The notes under the pieces: generated by a model
The model's input: the letters and a program-made list of their open reading frames with translations, nothing else
Told to the model about the DNA's origin: nothing
The model's database searches: none
Assembly: GCF_002127655.1 (NCBI RefSeq)
Contig: NZ_NEHB01000018.1
Coordinates: 24,112 to 88,111 of the forward strand
From: Janthinobacterium sp. GW456P
Lineage (GTDB): Bacteria > Pseudomonadota > Gammaproteobacteria > Burkholderiales > Burkholderiaceae_D
Direction of reading: 5' to 3'
DNA: 64,000 nt
Shown: piece by piece, positions 44,073 to 53,682 of the stretch
Layout of the letters: every line of letters starts with the position of its first letter
Position numbering within the stretch: the first letter of the stretch is position 1
Program-made: the position numbers and the translations under genes

Positions 44073-45176
44073 CTAAGGCTTGAGCGGTTTCTTCGCCGCC
44101 TGCTTGGCACGCACGTCGGTCACGGCGCGGTTGACGGCGGCCATGCGCGAGTTGGTGCCCGGGTGCAGGGCCGTGTAGCCGTTGGCGACCGTGGCCGGTA
44201 CTTGCGTGGCCAGGCGCTGCCAGAAGCGGGCGGCGTTGTCGACGTTGTAGCCGGCGCGCGCCAGCAGGTAGATGGCCAGGGTGTCGGCTTGCACGTCGAG
44301 TTCCTGCGGCATGGCCTTGATGCCGGCGGCGCCCGTCAGCATCGACACGTCGGGCTGCACGGCGCCCAGGCTGTCGATGATGCTGCCGGCCGTACCCGCC
44401 GTGCGCTGGCTGCGCGCGTGGTCGAGGATGTTGTGCGCCATTTCGCGGGCGATGACGAAGGCGATGCCTTCGTCGTTTTGCGCCGCATTGACCATGCCGC
44501 GCGTGAGCATGATGCGCGAACCGTCCGAATACGCGTTGATATTGTCGGCATTGCCCAGGGCGACGCGGAAGGCGCAGGCGCGCGTGACGGGAATCTTCAG
44601 GTCCTGCTGCTGGCCGTCGCGCGCGATGGTCATGTTCAGGCTCGCGCTTTTCGAGGCCAGCGGGCCGACGATGGCGCCGAACGGGCCTTCCGCTTTCGCG
44701 CCGGCCGGCAGCGGCTTGCCTTCTGCGGCCAGCAAGCCGTCGCCCTTGCGCAAGCCGGCGCGCGCGGCGCCGCTGCCCGGCAAGACGCCGGAGACCTGCA
44801 TCTGCTCGCCGTAGCCGAGGGCTGCCTGCGCCGCATCGGCATAGATACCAGGGTAGGAATACTTGTTCTGCGCCGTGAAGCCGAGCAGGTTGCGCGCATA
44901 CGTCTTGCACAGGTCCGCGTTGTTGATCAGCAGGGGCGCCGAGACTTTCGACAGGCGGTCCTGCAGCGCCACCATCTTCACCAGCTCTTCCTGCGCCGCC
45001 TTTTGCTGCGCCGTCGGCGCGGACGCATCGGGCGCCGGCACGACGTTGAACGGGCCGCTGACATTCGTCGTTGGCGTGGTGCAGGCAGAGAGTAGGGCAA
45101 CGCAAGCCACCAGCAGTGGCGAGGCCAGATGGCGCAGCGAAGTCGTGGCTGGGGTCAGATGGCGTAAACCTGGCAT
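44073..45176 (-). CDS. M48-like lipoprotein with PDZ domain and altered HEXXH
   Basis: A 367-residue lipoprotein. The signal peptide ends in the lipobox LLSAC (about 27-31). A PDZ domain (about 115-195, GVLPGSGAARAGLRKGDGLLAAEGKPL) precedes the peptidase region. The expected zinc motif HEXXH reads R244-EMAH248, and the expected ExxAD reads DVQAD. So one zinc His is Arg and the Glu ligand is Asp. The rest, such as ARAGYNVDNAARFWQRLA, matches M48 proteins. It may be an inactive relative (inference). The ATG with complement 45174-45176 was chosen; the open frame continues upstream into repeat copy B. Confidence 0.85.
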   Translation of the reverse strand: MPGLRHLTPATTSLRHLASPLLVACVALLSACTTPTTNVSGPFNVVPAPDASAPTAQQKAAQEELVKMVALQDRLSKVSAPLLINNADLCKTYARNLLGFTAQNKYSYPGIYADAAQAALGYGEQMQVSGVLPGSGAARAGLRKGDGLLAAEGKPLPAGAKAEGPFGAIVGPLASKSASLNMTIARDGQQQDLKIPVTRACAFRVALGNADNINAYSDGSRIMLTRGMVNAAQNDEGIAFVIAREMAHNILDHARSQRTAGTAGSIIDSLGAVQPDVSMLTGAAGIKAMPQELDVQADTLAIYLLARAGYNVDNAARFWQRLATQVPATVANGYTALHPGTNSRMAAVNRAVTDVRAKQAAKKPLKP

Positions 45177-45198
45177 AAGACAATCCTTCTTGTAACTC

Positions 45199-45306
45199 CT
45201 GACAAAACCTACTGCGCGGCGCGGGTCGCGGCCTCCGATGCTCACTGTGCATTTCACAGCTCCGCTTCTCAGCCACAACTCACATCCACTCGCTACGGTT
45301 TGTCAG
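45199..45306 (-). repeat. Structured intergenic repeat, copy B (inverted)
   Basis: In opposite orientation to A and C. Outer helix: CTGACAAAACC (45199-45209) pairs with GGTTTGTCAG (45297-45306) with one bulged base. Second helix, read on minus, is GTTGTGGC with GCCGCGAC, all paired. Inner hairpin CTGTG-CACAG. The left end is 22 bases upstream of the M48-like start; the right end lies seven bases past the dut stop. Core sequences match copy A. Confidence 0.85.
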
Positions 45307-45312
45307 TCGCTG

Positions 45313-45762
45313 TTAATGTTTGCCGGTGCTGCCGAAACCGCCAACACCGCGTTCGCTGTCGCCGAATTCCTCGACGACGTTAAAGCCCACTTGCAGCACC
45401 GGCACGATAATCAGTTGCGCCAGGCGTTCCATGGGATTGAGCGTGAAAGCGCTCTGGCCCCGGTTCCAGGTCGATACCATCAGCTGGCCCTGGTAATCGG
45501 AGTCGATCAAGCCTACCAGATTCCCCAATACGATGCCGTTTTTGTGGCCCATGCCGCTGCGCGGCAGGATCATGGCCGCATACGACGGGTCGCCGATGTG
45601 GATCGCCAGGCCGGTGGGAATGAGCACGGTCTGGCCGGCTTCGATGGTGATGGGCGCATCGATGCAGGCGCGCAGGTCGAGGCCCGCGCTGCCCGGGGTG
45701 GCGTAGGCCGGCAGCAGTTCCTGCATGCGGGCGTCGAGGATCTTGATGTCGATATTTTTCAT
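45313..45762 (-). CDS. dut: Deoxyuridine triphosphatase (dUTPase)
   Basis: The 149-residue trimeric dUTPase hydrolyses dUTP to dUMP and PPi. All five motifs are present: [40 protein letters not shown] and [10 protein letters not shown]. It follows coaBC by 19 bases. The same gene order (coaBC-dut) is common in Burkholderiales. Confidence 0.97.
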   Translation of the reverse strand: MKNIDIKILDARMQELLPAYATPGSAGLDLRACIDAPITIEAGQTVLIPTGLAIHIGDPSYAAMILPRSGMGHKNGIVLGNLVGLIDSDYQGQLMVSTWNRGQSAFTLNPMERLAQLIIVPVLQVGFNVVEEFGDSERGVGGFGSTGKH

Positions 45763-45781
45763 TAATTTAGAACGTAAGGGG

Positions 45782-47002
45782 TTACTTGAGGAGCGAGTTT
45801 TTTGCCAGCCGCTTCGAGATTTCCGAAATCAGCTGGCGCGCCAGGTTCAGTTTCGAGGCGCGCGGCAGCACGGTATGGCCTTCCTCGTCGAACAGGATGA
45901 TGGTGTTGTCGTCCTGGCCAAAGGTGTTCTGTCCGATATTGCCGACCAGCAGGGGAATGCCCTTCTTTTCGCGCTTGACCGAGCCGAATTCCACCAGGTT
46001 TTCCGATTCGGCGGCAAAGCCCACGCAATACGGATAGCCGGCCAGGTTGGTGCGCGCCGCCACGGTGGCCAGGATGTCGGGATTTTGCGCGAACTGCAAT
46101 TCGGGCACGGAGCCGTCGGCCTGCTTTTTCATCTTCTGGTCGCTGGCGTTGGCCACGCGCCAGTCGGCGACGGCGGCCACGGCGACGAAGACGTGCTGGC
46201 CATCGACGTGGGCCAGTACCGCATCATGCATCTGCTGCGCGCTTTGCACGTCGATGCGGCGCACGCCGAAGGGCGCGTCCAGGGCCGTGGGGCCGGAAAT
46301 GAGCAGCACTTCGGCGCCCGCTTCGCGCGCCGCGCGCGCCACCGCATAGCCCATCTTGCCCGAGGACAGATTGGTGATGCCGCGCACGGGATCGATGGCT
46401 TCAAACGTGGGGCCGGCCGTGACCAGCACGCGCTTGCCCGCCAGGACTTTCGGCTGGAAGGCGGCGATCAGTTCCGTCAAGAGCTGTTCCGGTTCCAGCA
46501 TGCGGCCCAGGCCAACTTCGCCGCAGGCCTGTTCGCCGGCGGCAGGGCCGAACAGCTTGATGCCGTCGTCGCGCAGCTGCTGCACATTGCGCTGCGTGGC
46601 GGGGTTCTGCCACATTTCCACGTTCATGGCCGGCGCCACGAGCAAGGGCAGGTGGGAGGGACGGGCCAGGCACAGGGTCGAGAGCAAATCGTCGCACACG
46701 CCATGCGCGAGTTTACGCAGAAAATCGGCCGAACACGGCGCGATCAGGATGGCGTCCGCATGGCGCGTCAGATCGATATGCGCCATGTTGTTGTCTATGC
46801 GCGCATCCCACTGGCTCGTGTGCACGGGGTGGCCGGACAGGGCCTGCATGGTGACGGCCGTGATGAAGTGGCTGGCCGCATCCGTCATCACCACCTGCAC
46901 CGAGGCGCCGGCCTTGGTCAGTGCGCGGCACAGTTCCGCCGCCTTGTAGCAGGCGACGCCGCCCGAAAGTCCCAGGACGATTTTTTTGCCGGACAATTCC
47001 AT
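45782..47002 (-). CDS. coaBC: Phosphopantothenoylcysteine decarboxylase/synthase
   Basis: The 406-residue bifunctional enzyme makes 4'-phosphopantetheine in CoA synthesis. The N-terminal CoaC flavoprotein part carries [16 protein letters not shown] and the substrate-site [13 protein letters not shown]. The C-terminal CoaB part begins near [32 protein letters not shown] and ends around residue 406. It is preceded by lspA and followed by dut. Confidence 0.97.
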   Translation of the reverse strand: MELSGKKIVLGLSGGVACYKAAELCRALTKAGASVQVVMTDAASHFITAVTMQALSGHPVHTSQWDARIDNNMAHIDLTRHADAILIAPCSADFLRKLAHGVCDDLLSTLCLARPSHLPLLVAPAMNVEMWQNPATQRNVQQLRDDGIKLFGPAAGEQACGEVGLGRMLEPEQLLTELIAAFQPKVLAGKRVLVTAGPTFEAIDPVRGITNLSSGKMGYAVARAAREAGAEVLLISGPTALDAPFGVRRIDVQSAQQMHDAVLAHVDGQHVFVAVAAVADWRVANASDQKMKKQADGSVPELQFAQNPDILATVAARTNLAGYPYCVGFAAESENLVEFGSVKREKKGIPLLVGNIGQNTFGQDDNTIILFDEEGHTVLPRASKLNLARQLISEISKRLAKNSLLK

Positions 47003-47019
47003 GCCGTTCTCCCGCGTGT

Positions 47020-47529
47020 TTATTTGTTTACCCGGCGCAGTTCATCGATGATGAACAGGGCCGCGCCGATGCAGATGGCACTGTCGGCGATATTGAAAGC
47101 GGGGAAATGGCCCCAGCTTTTCCAGTGGAAGTCGAGGAAATCGACCACGTGGCCGTAGACCAGGCGGTCGATGGCGTTGCCCAGCGCGCCGCCGAGGATC
47201 AGCGCCAGGGCCCAGCAGAACATGCGCTGGCCGGCGTGCTTTTTCAGCAGGTAGACGATGTAGATGGCGGCCGCCAGGGCGATGCCGGTGAAGAAATAGC
47301 GCTGCCAGCCGCCCTGGTCGGACAGGAAGCTGAACGCGGCGCCCTTGTTATACGCGAGCACCAGGTTGAAATACGAGGTGATGACCATCTCTTGCGCATA
47401 GCGGAAGGTCTTCAGGATCGTGATCTTGGTGATCTGGTCAAACAGGATGACGATGGCGGCAATGCCCAGCCAGGGCACGAGCGATGCCGAGGATGACGAT
47501 TTCGATGAAAAACGGTTTTTAGTGGCCAT
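47020..47529 (-). CDS. lspA: Lipoprotein signal peptidase II
   Basis: The 169-residue inner-membrane aspartyl protease removes signal peptides from prolipoproteins. It has four membrane helices, the conserved NKGAAFS (61-67), and the catalytic Asp residues D121 (GNAIDR) and D149 (FNIADS). It lies between ileS and coaBC; ileS-lspA is a classic pair, here interrupted by repeat copy C. Confidence 0.97.
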   Translation of the reverse strand: MATKNRFSSKSSSSASLVPWLGIAAIVILFDQITKITILKTFRYAQEMVITSYFNLVLAYNKGAAFSFLSDQGGWQRYFFTGIALAAAIYIVYLLKKHAGQRMFCWALALILGGALGNAIDRLVYGHVVDFLDFHWKSWGHFPAFNIADSAICIGAALFIIDELRRVNK

Positions 47530-47589
47530 ATTTTTCCAGGGAAGATAAAGCCGCCGCCTGGCAGCAGGCGGCGGTTGGACTCATAGCAT

Positions 47590-47725
47590 ACAACGACGGG
47601 CAAAATCGTAGCGAGCGGCAGCGAGGCTCGGCGCCCCCGTTGGCCCGAGACGCGCAGCTGTACTTTAGTACAGCGAGCATCGCAGGCCGCAAATCGCGAC
47701 GCGCAGTAGATTTTGACGACGTTGT
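47590..47725 (+). repeat. Structured intergenic repeat, copy C
   Basis: Outer helix: ACAACG (47590-47595) with CGTTGT (47720-47725), and CAAAATC (47601-47607) with GATTTTG (47709-47715). Inner hairpin CTGTAC-TTTA-GTACAG, where a G:C pair of copy A is replaced by A:T. An extra G+C-rich insertion of about 13 bases lies in the left arm. The right end touches the ileS stop codon. It separates ileS from lspA by about 200 bases, unusual for this pair. Confidence 0.85.
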
Positions 47726-50626
47726 CTAGGCGAAGCGGCGAACTTCGCCCTTGCCAAACAGGTTGCTGACACAGCGGCCGCACAGGGTAGCATGCGCGGC
47801 GTCCGTACCCACGTCCGCACGGTAGTGCCAGCAGCGCTCGCACTTCGGCGCCGTCGACGCGGCCACGACCACTTCCTCGGCCGCTTCGTCGGCTACTTCG
47901 GCCACGGTGGCCTGCGAGGTGATGAAGACGAATTTCAAGTCGTCGCCCAGGGTGGTCAACAGCTTGTACTTCATCGGCGCGGCCTTGATCGTCAGTTCCG
48001 CCTGCAGCGAGGAGCCGATGGCGCCCGAGGTGCGCAAGTCTTCCAGCTGTTTCGTGACGTCAGTGCGCACGGCGCGCAGGGCCGTGTATTTCTCCAGCAG
48101 CTCGGCCGCGTCCGAGACTTCCGGCAGCTGCCACCAGGTTTGCGTGAAGATGGTTTCATCGCTGGCGGCATAGGCTTCGCTGCCGGCGAAGACGGCCCAT
48201 GCTTCTTCGGCCGTGAACGACAGGGCCGGGGCCATCAGGCGCAGCAGGCTTTGCGTGATGTGCCACAGGGCCGTCTGCGCCGAACGGCGCGCGTGCGACG
48301 TCAAGCCCGAGGTGTACAGACGGTCCTTCAGGATGTCCAGGTAGAAGCCGCCCAGATCTTCCGAGCAGTAGGTCTGCAGCTTCGACACGACGGGGTGGAA
48401 CTCGTAGCGCGCATAGTTATTTTCGATCTGCTGCTGCAGCGATGCCATATTGGCCAGCGCATAGCGGTCGATTTCGAACAGTTCCGCCACCGCCACGGCG
48501 TCCGTGGCCGGATTGAAGTCCGAAGTGTTCGCCAGCAGGAAGCGCAGGGTGTTGCGGATGCGGCGGTACGATTCCGTCACGCGCTTGAGGATCTCGTCGG
48601 AGATCGACAGTTCGCCCGTGTAGTCGGTCGAGGCGATCCACAGGCGCAGGATGTCCGCGCCCAGCGTGTCCGAGATCTTTTGCGGCGCCAGGGTGTTGCC
48701 CAGCGACTTGGACATCTTCTTGCCTTCGCCGTCGACCGTGAAGCCGTGCGTCAGCAGCGCCTTGTACGGCGGGCGGCCATTGAGCATCGACGACACCAGC
48801 AGCGACGAGTGGAACCAGCCGCGATGCTGGTCCGAGCCTTCCAGGTACAGGTCGGCCGGGAACTGCAGCTGCGTCGAGTGCGAACCGTGGGCCTGCGGGC
48901 CGCCCAGCACCGTCTGGTGCGTGGCGCCGGAATCGAACCACACGTCCAAGGTGTCCTTGTTCTTCGCGTAGATGGCCGCTTCGTCGCCGATCAGGTCTTG
49001 CAAGTCCAGCGCCTGCCATGCCTCGATGCCGTCTTTTTCGATCAGCTTGGCCACTTGCTCGAGCAGTTCCGGCGTGCGCGGATGCAGGTCGCCCGTTTCC
49101 TTGTGCACGATGAAGGCCATCGGCACGCCCCACTGGCGCTGGCGCGACAGGGTCCAGTCGGGACGGTTGGCGATCATGCCGTGCAGGCGCGCCTGGCCCC
49201 AGTCCGGGAAGAACTCGGTGTCGGCGATGCCTTGCAAGGCCGTCTCGCGCAGGGTCGCGCCGCCGTCCTTCGGCGTCACGTCCATGCCGGCGAACCACTG
49301 CGAGGTGGCGCGGTAGATGATCGGCGTCTTGTGGCGCCAGCAGTGCATATAGCTGTGGTCGAACATCTTGACTTCGAACAGCGCGCCCGCTTCTTTCAGG
49401 GCGTTGCAGATCGGTTTCGACGCTTCCCAGATGCTCATGCCGCCGAACAGGGGCAGGGTCGAGGCGAACTTGCCGTCGCCCATGACGGGCTTGATGAAGT
49501 CGTCGTCCTTCATGCCGTGCGCCTTGCACGAGATAAAGTCGTCCAGGCCGTAGGCTGGCGCCGAGTGCACCACGCCCGTGCCGCTTTCCGTGGTCACGTA
49601 TTCGGCCAGGTACAAGGGCGACAAACGGTCGTAGAAGGCATCGCTTGCATGCAGCGGATGGCGGAAGCTGATGCCGCCCAGGGCCGCGCCGTCGCAGGTG
49701 GCGATCGTCGTGCCTTCGAGCTTGAAGCGCGCCAGGCTGGCCACGACCAGGTCTTGCGCCAGGATCAGCAGCAGCGGCTGGCCATCGCGCTCGGTTTTCA
49801 CCAGCGCGTATTTGACTTCCGGGTGCACGTTCAGCGCCTGGTTCGACGGGATGGTCCACGGCGTGGTGGTCCAGATGACGATGAAGCCGTTATCGGTCGG
49901 CAGCGACGGCAAGCCAAAGGCGGCCGCCAGTTTTTCCGGCTCGGCGAACTTGAACCCCACGTCGATGGACGGATCGCGTTTTTCCGCGTATTCCACTTCC
50001 GCCTCGGCCAGCGCCGACTGGCAGTCGAAACACCAGTTGACGGGCTTCAGGCCGCGGTAGACATAGCCTTTTTCCAGCAGCTTGCCCAGCGCGCGCAGCT
50101 CGTCGGCTTCATTGCCGTGCGCCATGGTCAGGTAGGGGTTGTCCCACTCGCCCAGCACGCCCAGGCGGATAAAGTCCTTCTTCTGGCGCTCGACCTGCAC
50201 GTTGGCGTAGGCGCGGGCCTTTTCCAGCACGTCGGCCGTCGGCAGGTTCTTGCCGTGCAGTTTTTCGATCTGGATCTCGATCGGCATGCCGTGGCAATCC
50301 CAGCCAGGTACATACGGCGCGTCGAAGCCGGCCAGCGAGCGCGACTTGACGACCATATCCTTGAGGATCTTGTTGACGGCGTGGCCCAGGTGGATGTCGC
50401 CATTCGCATACGGCGGGCCGTCATGCAGGATGAATTTCGGACGGCCGGCGGCGGCCTTGCGCACGCGCTCGTAAATTTTCTTGTCTTGCCATTGCTGCAC
50501 CCATTGTGGCTCGCGCTTGGCCATGTCGCCGCGCATCGGGAACGGGGTTTCCGTCATGTTGACCGGGTATTTGCTTTCAGGCTTCTTGTTCTGCTTGGGC
50601 GTGGCTGGCTTGTTTTGATCGGACAT
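47726..50626 (-). CDS. ileS: Isoleucyl-tRNA synthetase
   Basis: The 966-residue class I synthetase attaches isoleucine to its tRNA and edits valine. It has HLGH at 79-82 (class I HIGH), an editing domain in the middle, KMSKS near residue 637 and a C-terminal zinc finger ([12 protein letters not shown]…CGRC). Its length and zinc finger place it in the bacterial type. It lies 67 bases after ribF. Confidence 0.98.
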   Translation of the reverse strand: MSDQNKPATPKQNKKPESKYPVNMTETPFPMRGDMAKREPQWVQQWQDKKIYERVRKAAAGRPKFILHDGPPYANGDIHLGHAVNKILKDMVVKSRSLAGFDAPYVPGWDCHGMPIEIQIEKLHGKNLPTADVLEKARAYANVQVERQKKDFIRLGVLGEWDNPYLTMAHGNEADELRALGKLLEKGYVYRGLKPVNWCFDCQSALAEAEVEYAEKRDPSIDVGFKFAEPEKLAAAFGLPSLPTDNGFIVIWTTTPWTIPSNQALNVHPEVKYALVKTERDGQPLLLILAQDLVVASLARFKLEGTTIATCDGAALGGISFRHPLHASDAFYDRLSPLYLAEYVTTESGTGVVHSAPAYGLDDFISCKAHGMKDDDFIKPVMGDGKFASTLPLFGGMSIWEASKPICNALKEAGALFEVKMFDHSYMHCWRHKTPIIYRATSQWFAGMDVTPKDGGATLRETALQGIADTEFFPDWGQARLHGMIANRPDWTLSRQRQWGVPMAFIVHKETGDLHPRTPELLEQVAKLIEKDGIEAWQALDLQDLIGDEAAIYAKNKDTLDVWFDSGATHQTVLGGPQAHGSHSTQLQFPADLYLEGSDQHRGWFHSSLLVSSMLNGRPPYKALLTHGFTVDGEGKKMSKSLGNTLAPQKISDTLGADILRLWIASTDYTGELSISDEILKRVTESYRRIRNTLRFLLANTSDFNPATDAVAVAELFEIDRYALANMASLQQQIENNYARYEFHPVVSKLQTYCSEDLGGFYLDILKDRLYTSGLTSHARRSAQTALWHITQSLLRLMAPALSFTAEEAWAVFAGSEAYAASDETIFTQTWWQLPEVSDAAELLEKYTALRAVRTDVTKQLEDLRTSGAIGSSLQAELTIKAAPMKYKLLTTLGDDLKFVFITSQATVAEVADEAAEEVVVAASTAPKCERCWHYRADVGTDAAHATLCGRCVSNLFGKGEVRRFA

Positions 50627-50693
50627 AATCTTCTTTAATGATATTGAATGGTTTGCGGCGACAGGGGCCGCCAGGCGGCGGAGTTGGCCGGCG

Positions 50694-51665
50694 TCAAATT
50701 CGGTCGGTGGCGGTAATGGCGCCGCTGCGCTGCTCGAACCAGGCGCGCGCCTGGTTTGAGTCGCGCTCGATGGCGGCCGTCAGGGTGGGCAGGTCGTCGT
50801 ACTTTTCCTCGTCGCGCAGCTTTTGCAGGAATTCCACGCGCACCAGCTTGCCGTAGCACGACTGGGCGAAATCGAACAGATGCACTTCCAGCAAGACGCG
50901 GCCGCTGTCGTCGACGGTGGGACGCACGCCGAGGCTGGCCACGGCGGGCAGCGGCCGCGGTCCCAGGCCGTGCACCTGCACGACGAAGACGCCGGACAGG
51001 GCGGGGCGGTGCGCCACGCGCAGGTTCAGGGTGGGGAAACCGAGGGTGCGGCCCAGCTTCTGGCCGTGGATGACGTGGCCGGAAATGGCGTACGGGTGAC
51101 CCAGCAGCTGCGTGGCCAGCGGGAAATCGCCGGCGGCCAGGGCCAGGCGCACGGCCGACGAGGAGATGCGCGTGCTGCCATTCATCACCGTCGGTAAGGT
51201 TTCTACATGGAAACCGTACTGGCGGCCCGCTTCCTGCAGCATGGCGACGTCGCCGGCGCGCCGGGCGCCATAGCAGAAATCGTCGCCGACCATCAGCCAT
51301 TTCACGTGCAAGCCGTCGACGAGGACTTTTTCCGTGAATTCCTGCGGCGTCAGGGCGGCGAACTGGGCGCTGAAGTGCTCGACGACCACCCGGTCGATGC
51401 CGGCGTCGTCCAGCGACTGCAGCTTGTCGCGCAGGTTGGCGATGCGCTGCGGCGCTTTCGACAGGTCGCCCGCACGCTGCGCGAAGAATTCGCGCGGGTG
51501 CGGTTCGAACGTCATCACGGCCGCTTCGATGCCGAGTTCGGTAGCTGCTTCGCGCACGCGCGCCAGCAAGGCCTGATGGCCGATGTGGACACCGTCAAAA
51601 TTGCCGATGGTCAGCGCGCAAGGCGCGCGTGCCTGGGCATTGGGAAGTCCGCGGAATACCTTCAT
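50694..51665 (-). CDS. ribF: Bifunctional riboflavin kinase/FAD synthetase
   Basis: The 323-residue enzyme makes FMN from riboflavin and FAD from FMN. The N-terminal adenylyltransferase domain has [18 protein letters not shown]; the C-terminal kinase domain has [31 protein letters not shown]. The run ribF-ileS-lspA-coaBC-dut is conserved in Burkholderiales. A short frame covers an alternative C-terminal region but is a shadow of this gene. Confidence 0.97.
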   Translation of the reverse strand: MKVFRGLPNAQARAPCALTIGNFDGVHIGHQALLARVREAATELGIEAAVMTFEPHPREFFAQRAGDLSKAPQRIANLRDKLQSLDDAGIDRVVVEHFSAQFAALTPQEFTEKVLVDGLHVKWLMVGDDFCYGARRAGDVAMLQEAGRQYGFHVETLPTVMNGSTRISSSAVRLALAAGDFPLATQLLGHPYAISGHVIHGQKLGRTLGFPTLNLRVAHRPALSGVFVVQVHGLGPRPLPAVASLGVRPTVDDSGRVLLEVHLFDFAQSCYGKLVRVEFLQKLRDEEKYDDLPTLTAAIERDSNQARAWFEQRSGAITATDRI

Positions 51666-51769
51666 AGGAATCTGATGAAAAACTGTGCCAAAAGGGGGAT
51701 TATACGGACTGTTTCAGGGATGCACACCCGACAGGGCGGCCGCAGGGGTAATTTCCCTGCTGAAATGAT

Positions 51770-51807
51770 AAAAAGCGTTGCCGGCGGGTGTGCTGGCAAC
51801 GCTTTTT
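51770..51807 (-). terminator. Intrinsic terminator of the TPR gene
   Basis: AAAAAGCGTTGCC (51770-51782) and GGCAACGCTTTTT (51795-51807) form a 13-bp perfect stem with a 12-base loop. On the minus strand it lies 48 bases after the TPR gene stop and ends in five T residues. It isolates the TonB cluster from ribF. Confidence 0.88.
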
Positions 51808-51855
51808 GCTGCGGGCACTCGACTAGCTGCCCGACAGTATCTTGGAGATATAGTC

Positions 51856-53067
51856 TTACTTGTTCATTAATGCCCAGTAGCGTGCCAGGTCCGCAGCACC
51901 ATCCGTGCCCTTGACGGCTTTGAGCGCGGTCGATGCGTTGGATTTCTTGCCGGCGTGGATGTAGGCGATGCCCAGATGCAGCTTGGCTTCTTCCGCATAC
52001 TTGGCGGTGCCCATCTTCACGGCGTCATTCATCAGGCCCAGGCCTTTGTCGGCCTGACCATCGTAGACCAGGGCGAAGCCCAGCTTGCTCAAGCTGTCGG
52101 CGTCCTTGTTCTTGACGTATTCCGCTTCCGACTTGGCGGCGTTGGCTTTCAGGTCAGCCTGGGTCTTCAGGGCCAGGTCTTTCAGGCGCTGGTGACGGGC
52201 GGCATCGGCGCCGGTGCCCAGCACGCCTTTTTTGTAGCCCTGCTCGATGATGCTCAGCGCTTCGCCAGGATTGCCTGCTTGCAAGGCCAACTGGCTGATT
52301 TCCATGTATTCGGATGGCTTGGTGAACAGGCCATTAGCCAGGCGCAGGCGCTGGACGTCCAGGCCCAGGCGTTGCGAGAAGCCGGGTTTGCCGGAAACGC
52401 GGTTCAGCAGGTCGGCCCAGTAGCTGGTTTTCGGATAGCTCGATGCCAGTTTTTCCAGGGTGGCGACATAGCCAGCCTTGTCGTTCTGCTTCAGCTGGAT
52501 ATTGGCCAGCATTTGCAGGCTCGCTTCCGAGTTGCCGCCGCGCGCTTGCAGCTCTTTCGCCGCTTCGGCGTAGTTGCCGCTGACGTAGTAGGTCTGGATC
52601 AGCAGTTCGCGCATCTGTGGATCTTCGCGGTCTTTCAGCGAACGTTTGATCCAGGTGATGGTGTTTGGCCAATCCTTGGCGCGGTAGTACATGCCTGCCA
52701 GCGCTTGCGTGAATTTGGGGGCTTCGGCGGCGCTCAGGCGGCCGGAGTTGATGACGGCTTCGAAAGCCTTGATGGCGGTGCCGTTGTCGCCGGCGGCGGC
52801 AGCGGCCGAGGCGCGCACGCGCTCGATCTGGTAGCTTTCAAAGGCGGTCTTGCCGCCGACGCTGTCAGCTTCGCGCAGCTTGGCCAGCGCTTCCTTGTTT
52901 TTGCCGCTGCTAGCGAGTTTCTGTGCTTCTTGCAGTGGCTTGCCCACTTCGGCACGCACGGTGTCCGCGGCGTATGCCAGCGAGCCCAGGCCGATTACGG
53001 GAGTTGCTGCGGTAAAACCGATAGCGGCCATGACGAGGCCGAGATGAGCGAGACGAAACTTGGACAT
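51856..53067 (-). CDS. Periplasmic TPR protein linked to the TonB system
   Basis: A 403-residue protein with a signal peptide (ending near YAADT, about 34) and about eight TPR-like helix pairs across the rest, rich in Ala and Lys. TPR proteins encoded beside tonB-exbB-exbD are known partners of TonB2-type systems (TtpC-like role, family knowledge). The start lies just after a 12-bp hairpin with a T-run (53084-53117), which may limit its expression. Last gene of the cluster. Confidence 0.8.
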   Translation of the reverse strand: MSKFRLAHLGLVMAAIGFTAATPVIGLGSLAYAADTVRAEVGKPLQEAQKLASSGKNKEALAKLREADSVGGKTAFESYQIERVRASAAAAAGDNGTAIKAFEAVINSGRLSAAEAPKFTQALAGMYYRAKDWPNTITWIKRSLKDREDPQMRELLIQTYYVSGNYAEAAKELQARGGNSEASLQMLANIQLKQNDKAGYVATLEKLASSYPKTSYWADLLNRVSGKPGFSQRLGLDVQRLRLANGLFTKPSEYMEISQLALQAGNPGEALSIIEQGYKKGVLGTGADAARHQRLKDLALKTQADLKANAAKSEAEYVKNKDADSLSKLGFALVYDGQADKGLGLMNDAVKMGTAKYAEEAKLHLGIAYIHAGKKSNASTALKAVKGTDGAADLARYWALMNK

Positions 53068-53083
53068 AAGAAAGTCTTTCAGT

Positions 53084-53117
53084 AAAAAGCGAATAGGCAG
53101 GAAGTCCTGCCTATTCG
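53084..53117 (-). terminator. Hairpin with T-run between exbD and the TPR gene
   Basis: CGAATAGGCAGG (53090-53101) and CCTGCCTATTCG (53106-53117) form a perfect 12-bp stem with AAGT loop. On minus it is followed by TTTTT (53088-53084), 17 bases before the TPR start codon. It could terminate most transcripts and so attenuate the TPR gene, or stabilise the exbD end. Confidence 0.75.
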
Positions 53118-53145
53118 GATGTAAAGAGAACCTGATTGCTGCAGC

Positions 53146-53577
53146 TTACTGGAATTGCTCGTTGCCGACCAGACCGATTTTGGTCACGCCCAGACGCTGC
53201 GCCGACGCCATCACACCGGCGACGACTTTGTATTCCACCAGCTTGTTCGGACGCAGATGCACTTCCGGCTGGTCTGCTTGCGCAGCAACATTGCTCAGCT
53301 TGGCTTCCAGCGAAGCGCGGTCAGGAACGACCTGATTGTCCCACAAGATCGTACCGTCAAAATCGACATCGATCGTGACGACCACTGGTTCGGTTGTCGG
53401 TGGCGGCGGGGTGCCGACCGGCATGTTCAAGTTCACCGAGTGGTTTTGCTTAGGAATCGTGATGATCAACATGATAATCAGCACCAGCATCACGTCGATG
53501 AGGGGCGTCATGTTCAGTTCCATCATTGGTTCCGGATCCGCGCCTGGAGCGCTTCCCGAACCGACATTCATACTCAT
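53146..53577 (-). CDS. exbD: ExbD-type biopolymer transport protein (second copy)
   Basis: A 143-residue protein with the N-terminal segment MELNMTPLIDVMLVLIIMLIITIPK, including the essential Asp in the helix, and a periplasmic domain ending in a long helix. With ExbB it forms the proton-driven motor for TonB. It is one of two exbD genes here and lies 105 bases after the other; the 143- and 142-residue proteins are only distantly similar outside the membrane helix. Confidence 0.92.
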   Translation of the reverse strand: MSMNVGSGSAPGADPEPMMELNMTPLIDVMLVLIIMLIITIPKQNHSVNLNMPVGTPPPPTTEPVVVTIDVDFDGTILWDNQVVPDRASLEAKLSNVAAQADQPEVHLRPNKLVEYKVVAGVMASAQRLGVTKIGLVGNEQFQ

Positions 53578-53682
53578 AGTGTTTCCTTTAAGAAGTCCAA
53601 CGAAGCACCGGGCGAAACTGCCGCCCGGTCAGCTTCCGGCAGTGGCGTCCCCGTGTTGCCGGGACGCCGCCGCCAGTCGCTA

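Noticed and set aside
45177..45278. N-terminal extension of the M48-like gene into repeat copy B
   Set aside because: The extension encodes repeat-derived residues and would bury the lipoprotein signal. The start at 45176 has AAGG upstream and gives a proper lipobox.
47792..50638. A 948-codon open frame opposite ileS
   Set aside because: It is a codon-phase shadow. IleS on the other strand has HLGH, KMSKS and zinc-finger motifs and the standard length.
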